From: an uncultured Tabrizicola sp. | Lineage (GTDB): Bacteria > Pseudomonadota > Alphaproteobacteria > Rhodobacterales > Rhodobacteraceae | Direction: 5' to 3' | Assembly: GCA_937858255.1 (NCBI GenBank) | Contig: CALLZQ010000275.1 | Location: forward strand, 1 to 6,195 | DNA: 6,195 nt | Shown here: positions 1 to 4,914 of the stretch, piece after piece | Layout: every line of letters begins with the position of its first letter | Position numbering within the stretch: the first letter of the stretch is position 1 | Made by a program: the position numbers and the translations under genes | The notes under the pieces: model-generated | Databases searched by the model: none | The model's input: only the letters and a program-made list of their open reading frames with translations | What the model was told of the DNA's origin: nothing

Positions 1-230
1 CCCCGGTCGATCTGGCCGGCGTCACCGAGGGCACGCCCTACGAGGCCCATGGCAGCGCATGGATCGCCGGCCCCGTCGAGCGGATCGCGGGCGAGTTGCA
101 TCTGACGTTGGTCCTGCCGCACGGACCCCAACCGCCCGAGGAAACCCGCTTCCCGGTGCCGCTTGACGTGGCTGATGGGACGCTGCCGCTGCCGCCCTAT
201 GAGGCTGAGGAGGAGATCGCCAGCGAATAG
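1..230 (+). CDS. Unrecognised protein, C-terminal end only (possibly phage-related)
   Basis: An open frame enters from the left edge (codons in phase with position 3) and ends at TAG 228-230, so about 75 C-terminal residues are visible and the start lies outside the window. The visible part reads PVDLAGVTEGTPYEAHG near the edge, then a stretch with alternating hydrophobic residues (ELHLTLVLPHG) and an acidic tail ending EAEEEIASE. It has no cysteines, no membrane segment and no motif I can name. The pattern of short beta strands with many Pro, Gly and Glu residues resembles accessory proteins of alphaproteobacterial prophage tail regions. That is an impression, strengthened only by the neighbouring tRNA-Phe, a common integration site. 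Coding potential is supported by good third-position GC bias. The function is unknown. Confidence 0.6.
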   Translation, partial: PVDLAGVTEGTPYEAHGSAWIAGPVERIAGELHLTLVLPHGPQPPEETRFPVPLDVADGTLPLPPYEAEEEIASE

Positions 231-260
231 GTCAGCGTGGGGCGAGAGCGCAAAAATTTC

Positions 261-295
261 TCTGCCAAAGCTGCTGCACCGTTCTGCCAAAGCTG
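261..295. repeat. 13-bp direct repeat pair TCTGCCAAAGCTG
   Basis: TCTGCCAAAGCTG occurs at 261-273 and again at 283-295, separated by 9 bases. The pair lies exactly between the end of the phage-like frame (230) and the start of recognisable response-regulator homology (about 305), so it sits at the likely junction of two unrelated sequences. It could be a local duplication made at a recombination joint or a pair of recombinase arm sites. The sequence alone does not decide. Confidence 0.5.
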
Positions 296-306
296 GCGCG
301 CCGCCA

Positions 307-411
307 CACCTGCGCCGCAAGCTCGACAGCGATGCCCTCGGCCAAGAGGCCATCCGCACCGTCTATGGCGCCGGTTATATCCTGACACTTGAGGTGCGCT
401 GGGAAAACTGA
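307..411 (+). pseudogene. Fragment of an OmpR/PhoB-family response regulator (end of DNA-binding domain)
   Basis: The frame ending at TGA 409-411 encodes HLRRKLD, then AIRTVYGAGYIL. This is the signature end of the Trans_reg_C winged helix: the recognition-helix end 'LRRKL' and the wing 'IRTVyGaGYil'. Only about 34 residues remain. Neither the receiver domain nor the first helices of the winged domain are present. Upstream of 305, in all three frames, I see nothing resembling the family, and the same frame runs back only into sequence overlapping the preceding gene. A full member would be about 220-240 residues, so this is a remnant. It most likely arose by deletion or recombination that fused the tail of a regulator gene to foreign DNA. 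A short unannotated protein using it is possible but unlikely. Confidence 0.55.
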
Positions 412-453
412 AGTCCGTATCACGGGCCCGGCCGTGGCGACGCAAGGATGCCA

Positions 454-477
454 TGAGTATTGATTTTACTCAATTTT
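454..477 (+). terminator. Weak terminator-like hairpin
   Basis: TGAGTA (454-459) and TACTCA (467-472) form a 6-bp stem with a 7-base loop, followed by ATTTT (473-477) on the plus strand. A second palindrome, TCTGGCGCCAGA (477-488), follows and is succeeded by a run of six T at 491-496. Either could stop plus-strand transcription coming from the truncated genes at the left. Both stems are short, so this is only a candidate. Confidence 0.22.
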
Positions 478-508
478 CTGGCGCCAGATGTTTTTTCAGG
501 GATTTAAG

Positions 509-584
509 TGGTGCCCAGAGCCGGAATCGAACCAGCGACACGCGGATTTTCAATCCGCTGCTCTACCAACTGAGCTATCTGGGC
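509..584 (-). tRNA. tRNA-Phe (anticodon GAA)
   Basis: Read on the minus strand, a complete 76-base cloverleaf is visible. The acceptor stem GCCCAGA pairs with TCTGGGC. The D arm has GCTC/GAGC around AGTTGGTA. The anticodon stem GCGGA/TCCGC encloses the loop TTGAAAA with anticodon GAA. The variable loop is GTGTC. The T arm is GCTGG-TTCGATT-CCGGC with one G-U pair. The discriminator base is A, and the terminal CCA is encoded in the DNA (509-511 on the plus strand). It lies 109 bp downstream of yacG on the same strand and has its own promoter candidate. Its 3' end faces the left part of the window, where phage-like and broken genes lie, as expected if an element once integrated into this tRNA gene. 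Confidence 0.97.
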
Positions 585-591
585 ACCGTAG

Positions 592-611
592 CGAAGGGGC
601 GCTGCCCTTCG
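592..611 (-). other. Hairpin in the 5' leader of tRNA-Phe
   Basis: CGAAGGG (592-598) and CCCTTCG (605-611) form a perfect 7-bp stem with a 6-base loop. The stem ends 7 bases before the tRNA 5' end (584), inside the predicted precursor leader. It may shape the precursor for RNase P or RNase E processing, or weaken read-through from yacG. It has no T-run after it on the minus strand, so it does not look like a terminator. Confidence 0.4.
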
Positions 612-620
612 GGTGGGCGG

Positions 621-649
621 GTGATACGTCAGGCGCGCGGGGCTGTCCA
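621..649 (-). promoter_or_regulatory. Sigma-70 promoter candidate for tRNA-Phe
   Basis: On the minus strand a -35 box TGGACA (plus 644-649, 5/6 to TTGACA) and a -10 box TATCAC (plus 621-626, 4/6 to TATAAT) are 17 bases apart. The predicted start near 614 leaves a leader of about 30 bases before the tRNA. Its position in the yacG - tRNA gap and its fit to consensus make it the best promoter in the left half of the window. Confidence 0.55.
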
Positions 650-693
650 GAGGCTTTTTGCGCTTTTCTTTCGTGCTGCCACGCGTACGCCGG

Positions 694-885
694 TTAATGG
701 CGTTTTGACGGGGGCGGCGCGTCGGGGGGCTGGGGTGTCGGTTCTGCCGGGGAAACGGCGGGGTCTTCCGCCGGCAGGGCATAGCCCTCGGTCAGCCAGC
801 GACCCAGATCGATATCGGCGCAGCGGCGCGAACAAAACGGGCGATACTTCGGATCCTGCGCCTTGCCGCAAATCGGGCAACTCAT
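694..885 (-). CDS. yacG: DNA gyrase inhibitor YacG (zinc-ribbon protein)
   Basis: This 63-residue protein has the YacG zinc-binding pattern: CPICG (Cys3, Cys6) near the start and PFCSRRC (Cys18, Cys22), followed directly by the family's DLGRWL motif (residues 26-31). The remaining 30 residues are a Pro/Ala/Glu-rich, probably disordered tail. In E. coli YacG binds GyrB and blocks DNA binding by gyrase. That function is carried over from the family and not shown here. The ATG overlaps the stop of the upstream RNase E/G gene by 4 bp (ATGA, 882-885), so translation is probably coupled. The length matches the family (about 60-70 residues). The stop is TAA at 694-696. It is the last protein gene of the infA-maf-RNase operon. 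Confidence 0.93.
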   Translation of the reverse strand: MSCPICGKAQDPKYRPFCSRRCADIDLGRWLTEGYALPAEDPAVSPAEPTPQPPDAPPPSKRH

Positions 886-1934
886 GCAAACAGCCCCTCG
901 GCCAGCTCGGACAGCGGCAGCCTATCGCGCCGGCGCGTCAGCTCATAAAGCCCCAACGCCGTCCAGCCTGCCAGATGCGCCTCGCCTTCGGATTTGAACG
1001 CGGCCTTGATCACCTGATCGAGAATGGCGCGGTCTTTCTTGGGAACCGGGGCAAAATCGACCACCACCTGACCGCCAAGACCCCGCAGCCGCAACTGGCG
1101 CGGCAATTCGCGTGCGGCGGCGACATTGGCCTTTAGCGCGGCGGCGGGAGAAGTGTGGGGGCGGGTATTCACACCGACGGCCACCAGCGCCGGGGTCGGC
1201 TCGATCACCATATGCGCGCCGCCTGACAGCCCGACACGGGCGCCCATCAGGGCTGCAACCGCCTCGTCGGCACCAAGGCGGGCGAAACCTCCGGGTTCGG
1301 TGATCACCTCATCCGGCGCGGGGTCGAGCCAATCGCGAAAGGCAATCTCATGCGCTACGGCGCCATCGACCAGCAATTCCGGTTCCCCCGCCAGATCGGC
1401 CAACACCGCCTCGGCAAGGGCACGCATCGCGGCGATATCTTCGGCGATTGCCTCAGTTTCGGCACCTTCACAGGCAGACCGCAGGATCAGGCCGAGCCTG
1501 CCATCCGCACCCGCCATCCCGGCCTGTGCAAGTTCGGCGAGCATCGCACGCTCTTCCTCATCACGGATACGGCGGCTGATGTTCAGGCCCGGCGCTTCGG
1601 GCGTAACGATGGCAAAACGCGACTTGAACAACAGCCGCGTCGTCACCGGCAGCGCCTTGCCGGGCTCGGCGGGGCCTGTCACCTGCACCAGCAGACGCTG
1701 ACCCGGCGAGATGCCGCTGACCTGACGCAAAAAGGCCGAGCCACCACCGGGAAGCCGCAGGAACAGCCCGCCCTGCCCCTTCATCGGACGATCCGCCACA
1801 GCCCGATAGATCGCGCCCGGCAGCGGCTGATCGTCCGCAGGATCTATCGACAGCTCTTCAACCCGGCCATCGACCATCAGCGCGGCACATTGGCGTCCGG
1901 CGACCTCATCAAGGATGACAACCCGCCCTTTCAT
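882..1934 (-). CDS. Short RNase E/G-family protein with an altered catalytic site
   Basis: This 350-residue protein belongs to the RNase E/G endoribonuclease family. It has an N-terminal S1-like/RNase H-like half (residues 1-120, including LLVQV and [10 protein letters not shown]), then [12 protein letters not shown] (118-129). The catalytic core holds [20 protein letters not shown] (238-257) and [21 protein letters not shown] (274-294). Compared with E. coli RNase E, Asn305 corresponds to Asn256 and Asp346 to Asp293, but catalytic Asp303 is Gly254 (codon GGT, 1173-1175). The CPxC zinc-link that follows the core in RNase E and RNase G is absent, because the protein stops at [11 protein letters not shown] chose the ATG at 1932-1934 because it overlaps the maf stop as ATGA and begins [10 protein letters not shown]. 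The open frame continues 32 codons upstream but only inside maf. It is translationally coupled to maf and yacG. Activity is doubtful if Gly254 is real. An RNA-binding or regulatory role is an alternative. Confidence 0.88.
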   Translation of the reverse strand: MKGRVVILDEVAGRQCAALMVDGRVEELSIDPADDQPLPGAIYRAVADRPMKGQGGLFLRLPGGGSAFLRQVSGISPGQRLLVQVTGPAEPGKALPVTTRLLFKSRFAIVTPEAPGLNISRRIRDEEERAMLAELAQAGMAGADGRLGLILRSACEGAETEAIAEDIAAMRALAEAVLADLAGEPELLVDGAVAHEIAFRDWLDPAPDEVITEPGGFARLGADEAVAALMGARVGLSGGAHMVIEPTPALVAVGVNTRPHTSPAAALKANVAAARELPRQLRLRGLGGQVVVDFAPVPKKDRAILDQVIKAAFKSEGEAHLAGWTALGLYELTRRRDRLPLSELAEGLFA

Positions 1935-2506
1935 GTCTGCCTCCAGACCGGCCAGCCGGCCGCCGACAAAAGCGCCACGGTCTCGGCCACGGGCAAACCC
2001 ATGATGCCGCTGTAACTGCCGGAAATCCACGGGATGAAGGCCCCGGCCAGCCCTTGAATACCATAGCCGCCAGCCTTGCCCTGCCAGTCACCGCTGGCAA
2101 GATAGGCATTCAGTTCCAGATCAGACAAACGCTTCATCTTGACCGCACTGACCTGCTCACGCGCCCAGATCCGGTCGCCACGGCGCACCGCAACGGCGGT
2201 GATCACCTCATGCCGCCGCCCGCCAAGCAAGGTCAGAAACGCCGCCGCCTCACCCGCATCGGCGGGTTTGCCCAAGATGCGCCGCCCCAGGGCCACCGTG
2301 GTATCGGCGCAAAGAACGATATCCTCTGGCCCGGCCGCGACCGCCATCGCCTTTTCCCGCGCCAGCCGCGCGCAATAGGGCCGCGGCAACTCACGCGGGC
2401 GGGGGGTTTCGTCGATATCGGGGGGAAGGATGGCATCCGGCACGATGCCAAGCCCGGCCAGAAGTTCCTTCCGGCGCGGGCTGCCAGAGCCGAGAATCAG
2501 TCTCAC
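1931..2506 (-). CDS. maf: Maf-family nucleotide pyrophosphatase (dTTP/UTP type)
   Basis: A 191-residue Maf protein that hydrolyses non-canonical or excess nucleoside triphosphates to monophosphate and pyrophosphate in the cytoplasm. Family motifs seen: [12 protein letters not shown] at the start (SPRR at 9-12), the IDETP block (31-35), ADTTVAL with the catalytic Asp68, [10 protein letters not shown] (96-105), [10 protein letters not shown] (143-152) and [10 protein letters not shown] (163-172). The [10 protein letters not shown] block is of the YhdE type (dTTPase/UTPase). The YceF type, which acts on 7-methyl-GTP, has a different block here, so the YhdE type is preferred. The start is GTG at 2504-2506, which overlaps the infA stop as GTGA. 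The stop overlaps the RNase start as ATGA. The length is normal (about 190-200). It is the second gene of the operon and is probably translated by coupling to infA. Confidence 0.94.
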   Translation of the reverse strand: MRLILGSGSPRRKELLAGLGIVPDAILPPDIDETPRPRELPRPYCARLAREKAMAVAAGPEDIVLCADTTVALGRRILGKPADAGEAAAFLTLLGGRRHEVITAVAVRRGDRIWAREQVSAVKMKRLSDLELNAYLASGDWQGKAGGYGIQGLAGAFIPWISGSYSGIMGLPVAETVALLSAAGWPVWRQT

Positions 2507-2721
2507 TTGAAGCGATAGTTGATGCGGCCCTTGGACAGATCATAGGGCGTCATCTCGACCTGCACCTTGTCGCCCGCCAGAACCCGAATGCGGTTCTTGC
2601 GCATCTTGCCTGCCATCGTCGCGATCAGTTCATGGCCATTGTCGAGTTCGACCTTGAATGTCGCGTTGGGCAGAAGTTCTTTCACGACACCGGGGAATTC
2701 GAGAATGTCTTCCTTGGCCAT
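2503..2721 (-). CDS. infA: Translation initiation factor IF-1
   Basis: The product is the standard 72 residues: [13 protein letters not shown] at the start, an OB/S1 fold, and the highly conserved [16 protein letters not shown] at the end. IF-1 binds the ribosomal A site and assists IF-2 and IF-3 in initiation. The frame continues further upstream, but I chose ATG 2719-2721 because the family always begins MAKED and because GGAG (plus 2727-2730) lies 5 bases before it, a good ribosome binding site. Its stop TGA shares bases with the GTG start of maf. A promoter candidate lies about 55 bases upstream. It is the first gene of the leftward operon and diverges from the DEAD-box helicase across about 300 bp. 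Confidence 0.97.
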   Translation of the reverse strand: MAKEDILEFPGVVKELLPNATFKVELDNGHELIATMAGKMRKNRIRVLAGDKVQVEMTPYDLSKGRINYRFK

Positions 2722-2775
2722 GGTGACTCCGTAATGGGGATAGGCCCGCGAATGCCGCAGGCCCTTGATGGGCGG

Positions 2776-2804
2776 CATATGCGCCTGAATCGGTCCGGTT
2801 TCAA
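2776..2804 (-). promoter_or_regulatory. Promoter candidate for the infA-maf-RNase-yacG operon
   Basis: On the minus strand TTGAAA (plus 2799-2804, 5/6 to consensus) and CATATG (plus 2776-2781, 3/6) are separated by 17 bases. This would give a start near 2769 and a 5' leader of about 48 bases before infA. The -10 box is weak, so the assignment is tentative. The location, in the only sizeable gap upstream of the four overlapping genes, is appropriate. Confidence 0.38.
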
Positions 2805-2846
2805 GTGGATTCTGCCCATGTCGCCGCCGCGTCGCAGGGGAATGTC

Positions 2847-2875
2847 TTGACAGCGGGCCGGTTTCGCCCCATCTG
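2847..2875 (+). promoter_or_regulatory. Promoter candidate for the DEAD-box helicase
   Basis: A perfect TTGACA at 2847-2852 is followed after 17 bases by CATCTG (2870-2875), a poor -10 box (2/6). Used as a promoter it would give a leader of about 140 bases before the helicase ATG at 3023. Plus-strand direction and placement in the divergent infA/helicase gap fit, but the -10 match is weak. Confidence 0.28.
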
Positions 2876-2947
2876 GCCTCTGCCCCATCGCCCGTGCCGC
2901 GTGAGCACCGAAGGGCGGGGCAATCAGGTTCCCACCATCACGCAGGG

Positions 2948-3006
2948 GCGCCGACGGCGCGCACGGCCATCCGGGAAGCCCGGAGGGTGAGGGTTTGCCG
3001 TCCCTC
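2948..3006 (+). promoter_or_regulatory. Three consecutive hairpins in the helicase leader
   Basis: Just before the helicase start lie three short inverted repeats. GCGCC-GAC-GGCGC is at 2948-2960. TCCGGG-AAG-CCCGGA is at 2970-2984. GAGGG (2989-2993) pairs with CCCTC (3002-3006). The last ends 17 bases before the ATG, leaving the weak ribosome binding site (GGA at 3013-3015) outside the stem. Long structured leaders are known for cold-inducible DEAD-box helicases, where structure tunes mRNA stability or translation. That role here is inferred. In GC-rich DNA short stems also arise by chance. Confidence 0.35.
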
Positions 3007-3022
3007 TGATACGGATGAACCA

Positions 3023-4354
3023 ATGACCAGCTTTGCTGATCTGGGGCTGAGCCCCAAGCTGTTGAAAGCCCTTGAAAAGACCGAACTCAAGGCCCCGACC
3101 CCCATTCAGGAACAGGCAATCCCCCAGATCATGAAGGGGCGCGATCTGATGGGTCTGGCCCAGACCGGCACCGGCAAGACGGCGGCCTTTGGCCTGCCGC
3201 TGCTCCATCGTCTGCTCGATCTGACCAACCCGCCCGGGCCGCGCAACATCCGCGCGCTGATCCTGGCGCCGACGCGAGAGCTTTCGCTGCAAATCAAGGA
3301 TAACCTTGAGATTTTCACCAAGGGCACGCATCTGCGCGTTGTCATGGTTGTGGGCGGGCAATCGATCAATCGCCAGTCCGACGCGCTGAAACGTGGCGCC
3401 GATGTGCTGGTTGCCACCCCGGGGCGGCTGATTGACCTGATCGAGCGCGGCGACGTTTCACTCGAGAAATGCGGCTATCTGGCGCTGGATGAGCCCGACC
3501 ACATGCTCGACATGGGGTTCATCCACTCGCTGCGCCGCATCGCCAAGCATATCCCGCTGAAGCGCCAGACCCTGTTGTTCTCGGCGACGATGCCGAAGGA
3601 TATCGAAGAAATCGCCGAAACCTATCTGCGCGATCCGGTGCGCGTGCAGGTCGCCCCGCCCGGCAAACCGGTCGAGCGGATCAGTCAGGGCGTCCACTTC
3701 ATCCCCACCGGCGACAAGGCCCGGTTGCTCGAGGATTACCTCAAGAAGCACCCGGGCGAGCAGGCGCTGGTGTTCTGCCGCACCAAGCACGGCTCGGACA
3801 AGCTGACCAAGGTTCTGGCGGGATGGGGCTTTCGCGGTGGCGCAATCCACGGCAACCGCAGCCAGAATCAGCGCGACCGGATCCTGTCAGAGTTCAAGGG
3901 GGGCGAGTTGGATGTGCTGGTGGCGACCGATGTCGCCGCGCGCGGGATCGACATCCCAACGGTCCGCCATGTCTATAATTACGACATGCCGAATGTGCCC
4001 GAGAATTACGTCCACCGCATTGGCCGGACCGCCCGCGCCGGCGCCAGCGGATCGAGTATCAGCTTCTGCGCCCCGGCTGAGATGGGCGAATTGCAGGCCA
4101 TCGAGAAGGTTCTGAAAAAGCCGGTGCCGGTGGTCGGGGGCGCCCCTTGGGCTGCCGAGATCGTCGCCGCCGCACCAAAGCCCGGGCAGGGCCACGGGCG
4201 GGGCAATGGCGGTCAGGGCCGGGCCAAATCCGCCAAACCGGCGCAAGCCAAGCCGGCAGGCGCAGCCCCGCGCCCGGCAGCGAAGCCCCATGCCCAAGGA
4301 CCGCGCCCGGGCGGTCAGCCCCCGCGCCGCAAGGCGCAGCGGCGCCCTAGCTGA
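3023..4354 (+). CDS. DEAD-box ATP-dependent RNA helicase, RhlE-like, with DEPD motif II
   Basis: A 443-residue superfamily 2 RNA helicase. Motifs in order: Q motif FADLGLS...TPIQEQAIP (4-34), motif I AQTGTGKT (46-53), Ia PTREL (83-87), GG (111-112), TPGR (132-135), motif II DEPD (156-159), motif III SAT (187-189), HGNRSQNQRDR (276-286), motif V ATDVAARGIDI (301-311) and motif VI HRIGRTARAG (331-340). Residues from about 380 on form a basic, low-complexity Ala/Pro/Gly/Lys/Arg tail, usual in RhlE-type proteins and likely to bind RNA. Motif II has Pro where Ala is normal (codon CCC 3494-3496) and is followed by His where Arg is common. The acidic residues needed for Mg-ATP are kept. I chose ATG 3023 because MTSFADLGLS is the standard N-terminus; the upstream in-frame ATG at 2894 adds non-conserved sequence. 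Expected roles are ribosome assembly or RNA decay, often cold-induced. Its end overlaps the convergent HTH-like gene by 8 bp. Confidence 0.93.
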   Translation: MTSFADLGLSPKLLKALEKTELKAPTPIQEQAIPQIMKGRDLMGLAQTGTGKTAAFGLPLLHRLLDLTNPPGPRNIRALILAPTRELSLQIKDNLEIFTKGTHLRVVMVVGGQSINRQSDALKRGADVLVATPGRLIDLIERGDVSLEKCGYLALDEPDHMLDMGFIHSLRRIAKHIPLKRQTLLFSATMPKDIEEIAETYLRDPVRVQVAPPGKPVERISQGVHFIPTGDKARLLEDYLKKHPGEQALVFCRTKHGSDKLTKVLAGWGFRGGAIHGNRSQNQRDRILSEFKGGELDVLVATDVAARGIDIPTVRHVYNYDMPNVPENYVHRIGRTARAGASGSSISFCAPAEMGELQAIEKVLKKPVPVVGGAPWAAEIVAAAPKPGQGHGRGNGGQGRAKSAKPAQAKPAGAAPRPAAKPHAQGPRPGGQPPRRKAQRRPS

Positions 4355-4799
4355 CCTCATCCTCAAGGTTCAGCTTCATCTCGATCAGCACATGTTGAAT
4401 GGCCAGCGTCTCTCGCAAGAGACGCTTGGCCTCATTCAGGCTGATCTTTCCGTCTGCTATCGCCTGATTGTACTCGCTCATCAGCATGGCAAAGCGCTGG
4501 GCCAGGGCGACGACATCCTGATTGACCCCCTTGGAAGTCGCATTCCGCCGCTCACTATCATAGCTCAGCGCGATTCCGCGCAGATCCGCCAGCGCCGCGG
4601 TGACATGAGGAAAGCCCGATGCCGCCTCTAGCTGCGCCACCACGTCGATCGGCATGAAACGGTCACCATGCTCTTCGGCATCCGAATAATAGCGGCCAAG
4701 CGTCGCCTTGGATTTGCCCGTCAATTCGCAGGCCGCCTCGATGCCAACATCCTTGACCAGGGCCTCGCTGTGTTTCTTCAGATATGACGCAACCGACAT
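4347..4799 (-). CDS. Helix-turn-helix-like protein of unknown function
   Basis: A 150-residue soluble protein starting MSVASYLKKHSEALVKDVG. Residues about 18-40 (VGIEAACELTGKSKATLGRYYS) look like a helix-turn-helix: a first helix ending in ELTG, a turn, then a recognition-type helix KATLGRYY. After a linker, residues about 95-148 are strongly helical (LAQRFAMLMSEY, then EAKRLLRETLAIQHVLIEMKLNLEDE) and could form a coiled-coil dimer or a sensor part. I do not recognise a named family with certainty. Phage CII-like regulators (the Phage_CP76 type) share this layout of an N-terminal HTH plus a helical C-terminus with 'DGKIS..EA' sequence, but this is only a resemblance. The start ATG 4797-4799 has a good purine-rich site (GGGGAAGG) 4 bases upstream. 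The same frame stays open far upstream, but there it is antisense to tdk. A palindrome 85 bp upstream may be its operator. Confidence 0.8.
   Translation of the reverse strand: MSVASYLKKHSEALVKDVGIEAACELTGKSKATLGRYYSDAEEHGDRFMPIDVVAQLEAASGFPHVTAALADLRGIALSYDSERRNATSKGVNQDVVALAQRFAMLMSEYNQAIADGKISLNEAKRLLRETLAIQHVLIEMKLNLEDEVS
4401..4431 (+). other. Long hairpin inside the 3' end of the HTH-like gene
   Basis: GGCCA plus GCGTCTCT (4401-4413), a 4-base loop CGCA (4414-4417), and AGAGACGC plus TGGCC (4418-4425 and 4427-4431) form a 13-bp stem with one bulged T (4426). It begins 46 bases after the helicase stop codon on the plus strand, so it could protect or define the 3' end of helicase mRNA. 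It also lies within codons of the opposite gene. There is no T-run after it, so a classical intrinsic terminator is unlikely. Confidence 0.5.
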
Positions 4800-4811
4800 T
4801 TCACCTTCCCC

Positions 4812-4828
4812 TCCCCGCAGCGCGGGGA
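4812..4828 (-). promoter_or_regulatory. Hairpin immediately upstream of the HTH gene's ribosome binding site
   Basis: TCCCCGC-AGC-GCGGGGA (4812-4828) is a perfect 7-bp stem with a 3-base loop. In the minus-strand leader it ends just before GGGGAAGG, the ribosome binding site of the HTH-like gene starting at 4799. It could act on translation, or be a DNA binding site. No T-run follows on either strand. Confidence 0.4.
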
Positions 4829-4847
4829 AATCCTTACATCTTTTCCC

Positions 4848-4877
4848 ATTAATGCGATGGCAGCACTTTGTCATGAA
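4848..4877 (-). promoter_or_regulatory. Weak promoter candidate for the HTH-like gene
   Basis: On the minus strand TTCATG (plus 4872-4877) and ATTAAT (plus 4848-4853, 4/6 to TATAAT) are 18 bases apart. An overlapping ATGACA (plus 4869-4874, 5/6 to TTGACA) gives a shorter 15-base spacing. The palindrome at 4884-4904 would lie just upstream of the -35 region, a position typical for an activator. The match is modest. Confidence 0.25.
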
Positions 4878-4883
4878 TAAAGG

Positions 4884-4904
4884 TGTTCCGGGTTTACCGG
4901 AACA
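4884..4904. promoter_or_regulatory. Perfect 8-bp inverted repeat, candidate operator
   Basis: TGTTCCGG (4884-4891), 5 bases GTTTA, then CCGGAACA (4897-4904) is a perfect palindrome in the divergent region between the HTH-like gene and tdk. As DNA it has the spacing of a dimeric regulator site (half-site centres about 13 bp apart, slightly over one helical turn). As RNA it would be the first stem of the structured region that follows. The two readings are not exclusive. Confidence 0.45.
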
Positions 4905-4914
4905 GTAGTGAGTG

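Noticed and set aside
453..1136. A 227-codon plus-strand frame
   Set aside because: It runs antisense through tRNA-Phe, yacG and the RNase gene and has an Arg/Gln-rich composition typical of shadow frames in GC-rich DNA.
2722..2778. Extended IF-1 starting at 2778
   Set aside because: IF-1 is almost always 72 residues beginning MAKED, and a good GGAG site precedes ATG 2721.
2894..3022. Extended N-terminus of the helicase from ATG 2894
   Set aside because: The 43 extra residues are unlike any helicase N-terminus, while ATG 3023 gives the conserved MTSFADLGLS start.
4884..4904. Palindrome as a LexA (SOS) box
   Set aside because: Alphaproteobacterial LexA sites are GTTC-N7-GTTC direct repeats; here GTTC and GAAC are inverted with different spacing.
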